64,000 nt of DNA from Canna indica (Eukaryota; Streptophyta; Magnoliopsida; Zingiberales; Cannaceae). A program made the translations under genes and the position numbers. This document shows, in pieces, positions 19,858 to 29,871 of this stretch. The notes beneath the pieces were generated by a model. It made no database searches. It saw nothing but the letters and a program-made list of their open reading frames with translations, and was not told where the DNA came from. The DNA lies in assembly GCA_034359265.1 (NCBI GenBank), contig CP136895.1, positions 48,998,001-49,062,000 on the forward strand, given 5' to 3'. How positions within the stretch are numbered: position 1 is the stretch's first letter; each line of letters starts with the position of its first letter.

Positions 19858-20254
19858 AGAAAATTTTCTTCAAAATTTACATGATTTCAAAACTTGCATT
19901 CTATAAAAGTGTCATCACACTTATGTATTGCTCTGTAGTGGGGCTTTGCGACCTATTGATTGATGTCAAAAGGGGGAGAAAAAGAAAGGTCACACTTGGT
20001 TTTCACGATACATATAGGTAGTGTGAGTTTTATAGTTAAGGGGAAGAAATATAGATAGGGGGAGTTAAGATGAACATGCACAATGGTAGGGGGAGCATAG
20101 GTTGAGTTATAAGTAGTGGAATGCAAATGTTAACTTAGAAAGTTGAATGCATAGGCTAAAGTATTTATCTTGCATACTCTAACTCTTGAATGCCTTAACT
20201 CAAACTCACAAATGATTACATTTTCTTAAATTCTAATGTTATGTTTCTCATCAT

Positions 20255-20269
20255 AAAAAAGGGGGAGAT
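20255..20269 (+). other. Polypurine tract of copia-1
   Basis: AAAAAAGGGGGAGAT directly before the 3' LTR. Further purine tracts at about 19970, 20040, 20056 and 20088 resemble the repeated tracts reported for Sireviruses. Confidence 0.85.
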
Positions 20270-21410
20270 TGTTGGCTTAAGGGTCTCTCGTAAGCCTCGA
20301 TCTTTATTTTGATGATAACAAACATGTATTTAATCCTAGTATGAAGTTTTGAGTTCAGGTTGAGGTTGCGACACACATGCCATATCCGTTCAATCAAGAC
20401 GACGGAAAAGATCATCGAAGAAACGGAAGAAGAAGACGTTGAAGAAAGGCTTGGGGATTAAGTCAAGTAGATTCAATGTAATATATCCTTAGGATAGTTT
20501 ATCCCAAGCCTAAAATGTAAGGTTATCCAAGTTGAAACTTGGTAACCAAACCCTTAGAAATGGCATGTAAAAATGTAAGGAACTAAACATCCTCAGCCTG
20601 GGTAAGGAACTAATCGGCCTCTCTTAGCTGCGAGCGGTCACACTGGCGGTCGATCTGTCGATAGACCGACCGATCGACCGACCTTGTGACCGAATGGCTT
20701 CAACGGTCGATTTTTCACCCATTGAACGGCCGTTCGGCTGAGGGGTTATAAATACCCCTCACCAAACTTCATTAGACACTTTCTGCAAACTTAATTGAGC
20801 ATTCAAAGTGAGCCTGAAAGCCTTCATACGAGCTACATCTGCGCGCGCCTCTCTGCTCCCAGTCTCAAGTTCCTTCAGGCGCTGCTTCTCTTTCTGCTTC
20901 AACCTTGCTGCATCCATTGAGTCATCTTTCGGCTGCAAGTTGAAGACGAGAAGGTGGTGGAAAGAAGCTTGGTTCAATCTTTCATTCTCTAGCTCTTTCC
21001 TTGTATTTGATTTTTATTGTATCTTGTTTTCAAGTTGATAGCTTGCTAGGTGTGCTAGGAAACACTTAGGGTCAACTTTGTTGAAGTGTGTTTTGCCTAG
21101 GTGAATAGGATTGAGGTGTTCTCCAAGTGAGGGAGAAGGGTGTCCTCAAGTGTATTCAAAGGGAAACATACATTCTATAAAGTAGTGTTTGAAATCCTTG
21201 GTAAGGAGCCAAGGTAGTAGAGTAGGCGGTTGGCCGAACCACTATAAATCACTTTGTTTGCATTGCTCTTTACTTGCTTTAATTATTATGATCATATCAT
21301 TCATTAAAGAATAATTTCCATTAAGCTAAGACAAAATTAAATTAAAAGAAATTGAAAAAGGGGATTGATACTATTCAACCCCCCCTTCTAGTGTCAAGGT
21401 CCATCCAACA
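20270..21410 (+). repeat. 3' LTR of copia-1
   Basis: Same structure as 13961-15099, about 97% identical by eye. Sequence 21411-21423 after it belongs neither to the LTR nor clearly to the surrounding gypsy LTR. Confidence 0.95.
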
Positions 21411-21423
21411 ACAGCGCCTAATT

Positions 21424-22261
21424 TGTAGGGCATCCCTTAATTGTTGGGATTGGCACATGATAAATTCTAATCAATAAGAATTTAATTTAGTTGGATTTAA
21501 TTAATTTCAAATTAATTATAAATTCTTGTTTGGGAGGCAAACCCCGTAATTTTGAATTCCGGGGAGAAGATTTAGAGAGGGGGGGGGGGGGGGGGTGTCT
21601 ACCATGGGTGGTCACCTACTCCCCTTATAAATAGATGGGCTAACCTCCTTCACGGGGTTAATCGAATTGGTTACTCATCTTGGAGAAGGTTTAGGATTTA
21701 GGATTGCATTTTTGAGAGGCTTCTTGAAGAGAAAAGCTCCAAGAACTCATCTTCATCTCCTTGGGTGGCTGGCCATCTAAAGCTTCCTTCCCCGGTTTTG
21801 TGAAGCCGATTGAAGGTCTCTTCCTCTTGGGTGTGTCATCTACTTCATCTTCTTGGAGAAGTCCAATAAGGACAGCGAGGTATTCCTTCATCTTCCTCCT
21901 CGTTCCATGGTTTTCTCATCCCCTCTTCCTCCCTTTTGGTGCTCTGTTCTTGGTGGAAGGGCCGGCTTCACCTTGGTGCGTTTCAAGATTGAGATTGCCT
22001 CTCCGTTGAGCCACAAAGAGTCTCCATGTTCGCTGCCTCCTTGTTGCGAGGCGCTTGGTGTGGACTTTCCTTGGAGGACGTGCGTGTGTGCGTCTTGAAA
22101 CGGGGATAGGAGTAGCCATACCATCCGTAGTATAAGGTAAATCTTCTTCTTCTACTCGTTGATTGAATTCCTTAAAGATTGCTAAAGTTGATCGCTAGTT
22201 TAGGGATGTTTTGAATTTTTAAATTGCTTTTTCCTCTGTGCTTCTTCTTTCCATCCCAACA
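21424..22261 (+). repeat. 5' LTR of copia-2
   Basis: Ends CCATCCCAACA and is followed by a primer site, which fixes the right edge. TATAAATA at about 21635 in CCCCTTATAAATAGATGG. Short frames inside (21691-22124) are LTR sequence. Confidence 0.75.
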
Positions 22262-22262
22262 G

Positions 22263-22275
22263 TGGTATCAAATCC
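22263..22275 (+). other. Primer binding site of copia-2
   Basis: TGGTATCAAATCC one base after the LTR end; close to the initiator Met-tRNA primer site. Confidence 0.7.
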
Positions 22276-23736
22276 ACCTTTTGCAATTTTTCCAGAATTT
22301 TATTACGCATTATTGTTGCGTTTACGAACCGTTCGCTCCCTAAACGTCATGCTGCCCAATTTTTGTTTTCGGGGGGTTCTTGAGTCGTTCTTTTGGCTCC
22401 CCTGTTCATGCGATGAATCGGGGTGGTAGCCTACTGTCCAAACTTGTCTTGAACAGATTTCAAACTCAAGAACCCCATGGGTTCATGTTTGAACATCCCC
22501 GAAAATTGAAATTTTCAACATGTGTTGTTTGAACCATTTTGGGTGGAAACATAATCCGATTAGCACGTTTTCAGATTCTATTTTTTCATAATTGTTAAGA
22601 TGCATGAAAGGATGATTATGGATAAGCCCTATGTGTTGTGACGGTTTGTAAAACGTGGTTGTGTTGATCGCTTGTAAATTTGTGAAATTTCAGCATCGTA
22701 ACTTTTGAATAGGACCTGCGTACCCCTGTCTTCCTTTTGAGATTTCTGATTGTAATTTTCTTGTCCCTCTTGTTAAACCTTTCCCCAAGGGTTGTTTGGG
22801 GTCTTCTTCTTTTAGTTTTGTAAAATTAGAAGTTTAGGGGCAGATTCACGACGAGCACACTTTCTGCCCCATTTTGGTGCGTGTGCGGAGAGGAGGTGTT
22901 CGACGCCATGATGGTGACGACTTGAACCCCGGGAAGGCACTGATGGAATCGGCAACCTGCAAGATTATTTTGGGCAGCGCCTTTGCGAGACGGAGCTCCC
23001 TAAAACTCTAGGATGATGATCTTGGTTCCTCCGGTGGCTCGGGTGGAACCCTTAGAACATCCATAATTATCCTTACTTACTTTATGCTTTTATTTGTTGC
23101 TTTTGCTTCAATTGTTGATAGCTTAGATAATCATAATTGCATGAAGATACCCTCAAATAATATTGAGTCCAAATGGCTAAGACATTAAAAATATCGGTCA
23201 CACCTTCCATTGTTATGAGGTACAAGTGTGTCTATTGTCACAACGGGTTTGTTGTGCAAACACAAGGCCTTTTGTGCTAATGGACACGTTGCATCTCATA
23301 TGGCACATATCCTTGTGTCTCTAATACTAGTTTGAACGTGACTTACCTTGTTAAGCAAATTGAAGGGTGGTTGTTTTCTTGCTAGGGTATACGAACGATG
23401 GGACCGACTCATCTAGGGCTCCTTGGTTTTTTGTGCAAACACAAGGCCATGGTATCCCTAGAGGCAAAACTTGATGGAAGTCGCATAATGATGTGATCGG
23501 TAAAGAGTTACCTACCCATGGACCTATTACGGTTTGTCATGTTAAATGCGAGAGCTGAGTAGGAGAAGTGGGGTTCCATCTTCCCGTAACGAAGTCTACC
23601 AACGAGGGATTCCCGCTTCTCAACAGGAGGGACATTTGGGAACCGCAAAAATTAGTGGGAGCCATGATTAATCATAAGACCTTAATAATCATGCATATAA
23701 TATATCTTCTCATTTATGTCTCTCTTTTCATAACAT

Positions 23737-24075
23737 GTCATCTTCACCGTCGTTGCGTTGCATTCTTGATGCTAATAAATTAACTGGTCAAAATTACATC
23801 GATTGGTTGCGAAATTTGAGGATTGTCCTCACTTAGGAAAGACTTTCCCATGTTCTTGATAATCGGCCACCGAATGTCCTGTCTCAAAGGGCTACGAAGA
23901 TGTGAGAGCCACTTACAAAAAGTGACAAGATGACAGCACTACTGTTTGTTTTGCAGCGACAACATAAAAGATGGATGCTAGGGCCATCCTCTCTCACCTC
24001 AAGGAATTGTATGGTGAAGAGTGCCAGACTGCTAGGAATGAATACGCGAGGAAGGAGTTCCTCGGTAACCCTAAT
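23737..24075 (+). pseudogene. Copia gag N-terminus (copia-2 fragment)
   Basis: After ATG near 23737 the frame reads SSSPSLRCILDANKLTGQNYIDWLRNLRIV, the N-terminal gag signature of another copia lineage (the NKLTG-NY-W-LRNLRI type), then SHVLDNRPPN. Stops appear at about 23836 (TAG, where Gln or Glu is usual) and 23902. The continuation to ARKEFLG at 24065 is cut by the 3' LTR. Only about 110 codons remain; the capsid C-terminus, zinc knuckle and pol are gone. Upstream 22276-23736 is leader-like sequence with no gene visible. Confidence 0.7.
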
Positions 24076-24076
24076 T

Positions 24077-24689
24077 TGTAGGGCATCCCTAAATTGTAGG
24101 GAATGACACATGATAAATCCTAATCAATAAGAATTTAATTTATAGAGATAAATTAAAGTTTATATTTAGTTGGATTTAATTAATTTCAAATTAATTATAA
24201 ATCTATTAAATATAAATTATTATTTGGGAGGCAAAATCTGGAATTTTGAATTTCGGGGAGAGGAGTTAAAAGGGGTGGGGGTCGGGTCTACCGTGGATGG
24301 CCACCTACTCCCCTTATAAATAGATGGCCTAACCTCCTTCAAGGGGGTTAAGAAAATTGGTTACTCATCTTGGAGAAGGTTTAGGATTCCATTCTTGAGA
24401 GGCTTCTTGAAGAGAAAAGCTCCAAGAATTCATCTTCGCCACAACGAGTCTCCGTGTTCGCTGCCCCCTTGTTGCGAGGCGCTTGGTGTGGATTTTCCTT
24501 GGAGGACGTGCGCATGTGCATCTTGAAATGGGGATAGGAGCAGCCATACCATCCGTAGTATAAGGTAAATCTTCTCCTTCTACTCGTTGATTGAATTTCT
24601 TAAAGATTGCTAACGTTGTTCGCCGGTTTAGGGATGTTTTGAATTTTTAAATCACGTTTTCTGTTGTGATTTTTCTTCCCATCCCAACA
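24077..24689 (+). repeat. 3' LTR of copia-2 (internally deleted)
   Basis: Matches 21424-22261 at both ends; lacks its central 260 bases. No polypurine tract precedes it, so the gag-LTR junction arose by deletion. Confidence 0.75.
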
Positions 24690-25162
24690 CTTATCTGTGG
24701 TAGATGTTGTTATCATGTGCAGGGTAGTAAATAACATATTATGTTATGTTGTTATTTATTGCTTTTACTATGCTTTCTTATTGTTATTGATTGCATGATG
24801 ATGGTGTGGTGGAAACGAACACTGATCTACTCACTAAGTCCTAGATGGACCTACCCCTCATTTTGTTGTTTTTTTTTTCCAACACCTGAGTGAGATAAGA
24901 AAGGTACCAGGGTGCAGTAGCCCGGCTAGTGGCGGTAGGATAGCGAGTCTCATGACATGTTGTGGTCGAGGGGGATACCTGAGTCATTTTTCTCTTTCTT
25001 TGAGTTATTGAGTCTTGTAGACTCGGGTTATTGTTTCCGCATTTTTATTACTTTTAGGCGTCTTGGTTTCTTTATTAAACTTATTTAATAACTTGAACAC
25101 TTTTGTTTACTGAGTCTATGGTTTGCGTTGAAATCAAGTGTCTTTTTATCTCTTTTTAAAGG

Positions 25163-25631
25163 GTTAACGGTGATTTTTGCCCTCGAATTATTGGAAATGG
25201 GTTAAAAATACCCCTAAACTTTTTTGGGTTGATTTTTACCCTTAAACAAACGAAAATAGTTGAAAAATACCCTCGAACTATTAGAAATGAGTAAAAATAT
25301 CTCTAAACTTATTTTTTAATAGATTTTTTACCATTTGACAAATGAAAATAGTTGGAAAATACTAATATTTTTACTCATTTCTAAGGGAAAAAATTATTTC
25401 TACGTTTAGACATAGGTAAAAATATTAGTATTTTTCAACTAATTTCGTTTGTCTAAAGATAAAAAACTTATCAAAAAAAAGTTTAAGAGTATTTTTATCC
25501 AATTTTGATAGTTCGAAGACATTTTTCAACCGTTTTCATTTGTTTAAGAGTAAAAATCAACCAAAGAAGAATTTAGGGGTATTTTTACCCTATTTTCAGT
25601 AGTACGGGGGCAAAAATCACCCTTAACCCCA
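25163..25631. mobile_element. Mutator-type fold-back MITE, target duplication TTTTAAAGG
   Basis: 469 bases, almost entirely one long imperfect inverted repeat: left arm starts GTTAACGGTGATTTTTGCCC, the right arm's complement starts TGGGGTTAAGGGTGATTTTTG. Inner parts repeat the phrase TTAAAAATACCCCTAAAC in both orientations. Flanked by the 9-base direct repeat TTTTAAAGG (25154-25162 and 25632-25640), the duplication size of Mutator-like elements. No coding capacity. Confidence 0.85.
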
Positions 25632-25765
25632 TTTTAAAGGTTAAGTTGTGGTTTTAATATATTGTTCAGGTTATTTAATATGTTGTGGTTTGAGTTGGGT
25701 TAGGCTTCGGGGTACATGGCGGCGTACCCTGGCTGGTCATACCGGATTTGGGGTGTGACAATATG

Positions 25766-26080
25766 TATGAAGAATTTAATACTATTAGAAAAAGATTAAG
25801 GAGCTTAATAAGGAAAATAAGTTGTTAGAACAAGAAAATGATGATTTCTTGCTTTCATATAATGATTTGAAAAGAAAAGTTGAACTCTTGGAAAATGATA
25901 AAAGTTCCTTAGAAAAGAAAAATGTAGATCTACAAAATTTAAATGACTCATTGAAAATAGAAAATGCCTCATTATGTTTACAAATTGAAAATGCAAATGT
26001 TGGCATGATATCATTAAAAAATGAGTTATTATCTTTAAATGATAAAATGAATCGTTTGCAAAACTTTTCTTCCAAGATAA
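25766..26080 (+). pseudogene. Copia-A gag, coiled-coil piece
   Basis: Continues the gag interrupted at 12150; joined across the ATATG duplication the frame reads on into the coiled-coil phrases found in copia-1 gag (compare LLEQENDDFLLSYNDLKRKV here with 16300-16345). Rich in Lys, Glu, Asn and Leu with heptad character to about 26060. One stop or frameshift occurs near 25800. Homology ends at about 26080 next to Harbinger-2, so gag's second zinc knuckle and all of pol are lost. Confidence 0.78.
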
Positions 26081-26089
26081 CCTATAGTT

Positions 26090-26330
26090 CAAGTTATCGA
26101 TTACTTGGTGTTATATTCAGTGTTATCCTATTTGTATATACTTGTGTTATATTAGTTCGTTCAGTGTTATATCAATTGTTATATCAGTTCTGTTTAGTGT
26201 TATATTAGTGTTATATCAGTTATGTTCAGTGTTATCTTAGTGTTAATATCAGTTCGTTCAGTGTTATATCAGTTATCTCAATGTTATATCAATTGTTATA
26301 TCAGTTTATTTTTGTTTCTATACTGTTCAA
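26090..26330. repeat. Short tandem repeats, Harbinger-2 5' region
   Basis: Irregular copies of AGTGTTATATCAGTT with spacers CTGTTC or GTTC. Same position relative to the Myb-like gene as the long repeat at 3600-4385 in Harbinger-1, with similar words in reverse orientation (AACTGATAACA). Confidence 0.65.
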
Positions 26331-26407
26331 TTATATTGCTTTCATGGTCACTGTTGTTATCAGTATCTCACAAACAAATTTTTTAGTAGATATAATAAGT
26401 TGAACAT

Positions 26408-26892
26408 ATGGGCGGCCATCAGAATCCGAGGAAAAAGTCAGAGTTCTGGCCAAAATATGCCATAGAAGAAATTTTGTACCTTTTGCATAACAGACAAGCT
26501 GAATTAGGTAGTCTCAATTTTGATAAGACTGTATGGGAAGATATTAGTAAAAAACTGGAGGAGAAGTGTGGGACTAATTACGGGGTGCAGAAATGTAAGT
26601 CCAAAAAAACTCGGCTTATTCGTTTATATAAGCATTTCCAAGATTTGATTAATCACAATGGGGTCACATGGAATCTTGACACGGGGAAGATTGATGCCGA
26701 TGAAATAGTGTGGAACTCATCGATATATCTTTTTGCATTTAATCAATGGGATTAAGTTAGTTGGATTGGATTTAGATTTTTTTTTTCGTGTGCAAAAAGG
26801 AACGACAAAAAGTTATTTCAAACCCTTTAAGAACAGGCCACCACCACACTATAATTTGATGGAATAGATATTTCGAAATCATTATGCAACTA
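26408..26892 (+). pseudogene. Harbinger-2 Myb/SANT-like protein, first part
   Basis: ATG at 26408; 115 codons. Myb/SANT-like domain well preserved: FWPKYAIEEILYLLHNRQ, TVWEDISKKLEEKCGTNYG, TRLIRLYKHFQDLINHNG. Unlike Harbinger-1 there is no early stop. Both intron borders seen in Harbinger-1 are mutated here (donor G-GT changed to ATAT, acceptor GCAG to GCAA), so the frame runs into the intron and stops. Past the intron the reading frame resumes in the correct register (KSYFKPFKN). It is cut at 26892 by gypsy-1 and continues at 36580. Confidence 0.85.
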
Positions 26893-27578
26893 TGTAATAT
26901 CCTAGATATTTTATTTATTTTTCCTTTATGTTTGTGTTTGATAGCCTAGCGGGCTAGTCCGGGGTCTAGCCGAGTCCACTCATGGTCCGGTGCGAGCTTG
27001 CGGGCTTAGGTAAGTAGGAATATGAATTATGTAATTTCTGGCTTGTGTAGATGAATTTATTTAATTATGTGGTTGCATGTGTTTAAATTATTTAATTATG
27101 TCGCATGTGGGTGTGCATGTCTTGGATGTTTATGTGGAGCATGGGATTAATTTGAGTTTAATTAAGCTTAGTGGGTTAGCGGGTCGAGAGGTTAGTGGGT
27201 ATGGATCCGAGTTGAGACGGATGCGGGTTAAAAGAGGTGGGAAGGATTATAAATTATCCCCCCTAGGGCTTGTGGCTCCCCATTGGAGCCGCCGCCCCTC
27301 CCTTCGCTATTTTGGAACCGCCGATCAAGGCCCCTCTCTTTCCCTCTCTTTTGAGGCCAAGCTCTCTTCCTCTTCCCCCCTCTTCTTTCCCTCTCTTTGG
27401 AGGCCAAGCCGTCGGCTTGAAGCCTTGAAGCCGCCGCCTCCTTGAAGCTTTGAGCCGCCGCCCCTTTCCATGATTGGAGCCGAGCCACCTCTTCTTGAGG
27501 AGCCAAGCCGCTCCATTTGAGGCCAGATTTGGATATCGCCGCTTGAAAGTTCTTCTCTAAATTATTTTCCTAATCATG

Positions 27579-29253
27579 GTGAGTGGTTTTACCCCTCCTT
27601 CTCGGGTTTTCTTCGAGTTTCTTGAGGCCGTTCTTGGAGGCTTGATGTTCTTGATTTGTTTTTCGATGATCTCTCGGATTATTGCCGTTCTTTTTGTGTG
27701 TCGTGCTTGAGGAGGTCCTAAACCCTCCCCTATGGGGTTCGGCAGCCCTAGAATGATCCTAGGGGTGCTCGGCCAAGGGTGGAACAAGGGCGCCCTCAAG
27801 GTGTTCGATGAAATGCCCAAGTGAGAGATCTTGGTGATCTTGTAGTTTATGTCTTGAATTGTTGATAAAAATGAGTTCTTATATGATCAAGCATGCTTAG
27901 TATTTAATATGTGATTTTTGGAAAAATCATGTTTTTACAAAATATGGATCTTGATGTTGATGCCATGAAGGTTCTTGAAAGGTAATTTCTTGATCATAGT
28001 GTTTGATCTTGTTTATGGGGTTGTTGATGCTTGTTAGCTTTACTTAAAAATTGTGAAAATTGAGAAATTTATCTCAAGGTTTTTATTCTGTTTAAATGAT
28101 AATTAAGGATATATTTTCTGTAAATTTTGGATTTATTTTCATGCTATGATGAAAATTCAATGTTGTTGGAATTTCATGCTGAGAATGATGAATCTGTGCT
28201 GATTTTAAAATGCTTACTGTGGTGTATGTATTTCTTTGAACATAGTCATATAACCTATCGTTTCGACCAAAAAATATAGTTTGGGAACATAGGACACACT
28301 CCAGAGACCTGATTCGGGTTAGATACAACAGTATTGGGCACAATAGCAAGCTAAAACAAAACCCTAAAAGAAAACCCTAATCTTGATGATCTAAATTTTA
28401 ATTGCATAGTTAAAATTAGGCAAATGGTCAGCATAATCTGTTATGAACCAATAAGTAAAGTTTATGCATGAAATAAAACCACACGGCTTATGACATTACG
28501 GGTCTAGGAGTTGGGGTCGAGTATTGGAGTATTGAGACGCTTCCAATAAGGACACCCCTAAGACACCGTAGGAGAGACTTGACTTAGTTAATGTTGCGCC
28601 ATATCCTTATGAATGGCGGAGAGGCTCGTAGAGAAGCCGGATTGTGGGCTAGGCCCAGGAGATTGGATGGCTAATTTCCAATCCATGGAACAAGTTCGAT
28701 TGAGCAAATCCCGATAGTTCTGGTTTAGACTCGTGGGATAAGTTTGGAGGGCCTACTCGATTATCACCGAGGTGGTTTTAAGGAATAAGTTCGGAGGGCC
28801 TACCTGATTATTCCTATGATATCCTAAAGGGGTAAGTTCGGAGGGCCTACCCGATTACCCCTGTGATATCTTAAAGGGGCAAGTTCGGATGGGCGATTCT
28901 TGATTGTCCCTTCACATCTCGTGGAGCAAGTTCGGACGGCTTTCCCGATTGCTCCCGAGTTTCTTTATACTAGGATAAGTTCGGAGGGTCTTCCCGATTA
29001 TCCTAGTATCTGTTGTTGCCTTAGGGCATGGTAGGCTTAGGCCTGTAGATCTTCACCGTTTGGATGTTGGCTGCCTTCGAGCAGGTGGTGTCCAGGTGGC
29101 CTGTTTGCTGGTCACTCACTTGTGACCTTTTTCATGCTTGAGTCAGGAGTTTTGCTTTATGCATTATATCTGTGTTTGTGTTCTCGTGGGGGTTGGTAGA
29201 ACCGCTCACTGAGTTCATTAAAATGACCCGTTGTCGATGTTTTTGTTTTGCAG
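27579..29253 (+). other. Candidate leader intron inside the gypsy-1 LTR
   Basis: GT at 27579 in ATG|GTGAGT and AG at 29252-29253 after the pyrimidine tract TTTTTGTTTTG bound a 1675-base segment downstream of the TATA box. The same two signals occur in the 3' LTR (34559 and 36171), in gypsy-2 (58364; acceptor mutated, about 60061) and in reverse in gypsy-3 (42049 to 40645) and the solo LTR (50706 to 49134). Inferred from sequence only; splicing is not shown. Confidence 0.5.
28687..29009 (+). repeat. LTR hairpin array, gypsy-1 family
   Basis: Seven consecutive units with a constant inner part (AAGTTCGGAGGGCCTACCCGA type) and outer arms that differ but still pair: GGAAC/GTTCT, GGGATAA/TTATC, AGGAATAA/TTATTCCT, AGGGGTAA/TTACCCCT, AGGGGCAA/TTGTCCCT, GGAGCAA/TTGCTCC and ATACTAGGATAA/TTATCCTAGTAT (28967-28978 with 28998-29009). 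The 3' LTR copy is at about 35640-35925. Confidence 0.8.
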
Positions 29254-29659
29254 AACCTGACCGATGAGGTGGGCTAGAGTACTTGGCGCGGCTGGAGGGT
29301 AGAGGAGTTACATTGATCTCATAGCAGTCCTAGTTAAGGTCGTAGTCGAGTGTTTTGGTTGTGTGTCATACACTTTTGTTGGTTTTTTAAAGTTGTAGCG
29401 CTTAAGGGCATTAATGTTATTTTATTCAAATTTTATTGTATTTGGTCTATTGGACTTGATTTATTATTTTCGCATTTCATTCTTTTGCTAAAACTTGTTT
29501 ATGATGAACTCTGGTTTGATTTCTAGTTTAAATAAAAACTTGTTTATTTCTTTTCGCTATTATTTATTCTCATGAGTTGGCATGTGCATGGTTTAGGCTG
29601 CGGGGTATAGGCACGTATACCATGGCTGGTCACGTGACCTGAGCTGGGGCGTGACAATG

Positions 29660-29671
29660 TGGTATCAGAGC
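29660..29671 (+). other. Primer binding site of gypsy-1
   Basis: TGGTATCAGAGC three bases after the LTR; initiator Met-tRNA type. Confidence 0.9.
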
Positions 29672-29871
29672 ATGTGGTTCGGTCTGACTACGACCTAGAG
29701 TTGTCACCGTATAGGGCATTGCTAGCGTGTCAGTATACGATAGGATTGTGTTATGAGATCAATGGACTAAGTGTGCACCTCAACGCGACTTGTGGTTAAG
29801 TTTGCAAAAATTTGTTTAGGGTGAATTAAATTGCCTGATTATGATTTGTTTTCTTTCTAGTGATTCCAGAT

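Larger units (their letters stand above)
13961..21410 (+). mobile_element. Ty1/copia retrotransposon, Sirevirus-like (copia-1), nearly complete
   Basis: LTR 13961-15099, primer site 15102-15113, gag 15157-16788, pol about 16763-19857, polypurine tract 20255-20269, LTR 20270-21410. Gene order PR-INT-RT-RNaseH is the copia order. The 3' untranslated region (19860-20270) holds several GGGGGAG-type tracts, a Sirevirus trait, and no ORF. The LTRs differ at roughly 30 of about 1140 positions by eye, so this is one of the younger insertions. Left flank AACTT (13956-13960) is not repeated after 21410 (ACAGC), so one flank was changed after insertion or the element is recombinant. Confidence 0.92.
21424..24689 (+). 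mobile_element. Decayed copia retrotransposon (copia-2)
   Basis: LTR copies 21424-22261 and 24077-24689 (TGTAGGG..CATCCCAACA) flank about 1.8 kb with a primer site and only a short gag remnant. The 5' copy has about 260 bases (21755-22010) absent from the 3' copy; the 3' copy has a short AT-rich insertion near 24145-24210. Both are preceded by CCTAATT, so the exact 5' edge is uncertain, and no matching flanking duplication was found. A 17-base run of G interrupts the 5' copy at about 21580-21596. Pol is entirely missing. 22276-23736 is leader-like with no gene. Confidence 0.75.
12151..25760 (+). repeat. Solo gypsy LTR (gypsy-3 family), interrupted by three later insertions
   Basis: Starts TGTAATGCCC at 12151 and ends GGGTGTGACA at 25760, flanked on both sides by ATATG (12146-12150 and 25761-25765). 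The LTR sequence itself is 12151-13960, 24690-25162 and 25632-25760 (about 2.4 kb), matching the minus-strand LTR at 40253-42526: (AG)n tract, GGTGAGTGG splice-donor-like site at 12670, hairpin array at 13555-13790 and the block around 24840-24900. Between lie copia-1, copia-2 and a MITE. No gypsy internal sequence is present, so this is a solo LTR left by LTR-LTR recombination. Confidence 0.85.
26893..29656 (+). repeat. 5' LTR of gypsy-1
   Basis: 2764 bases. TATAAAT at 27248-27254 is the likely promoter. GC-rich GAGCCGCC stretch to 27540, splice-donor-like ATGGTGAGTGG at 27576-27586, hairpin array 28687-29009, acceptor-like TTTTGTTTTGCAG ending at 29253. The frames at 27077-27820 and 28092-28349 are LTR sequence and not genes. 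Confidence 0.93.

Noticed and set aside
21580..21596. Run of about 17 G as a functional element
   Set aside because: Simple homopolymer in the copia-2 LTR, absent from the other LTR copy; its length may also be a sequencing uncertainty.
28687..29009. CRISPR-like array (regular repeats with variable parts)
   Set aside because: The variable parts are the two arms of each hairpin and they pair with each other; spacing is irregular and the context is a plant LTR.
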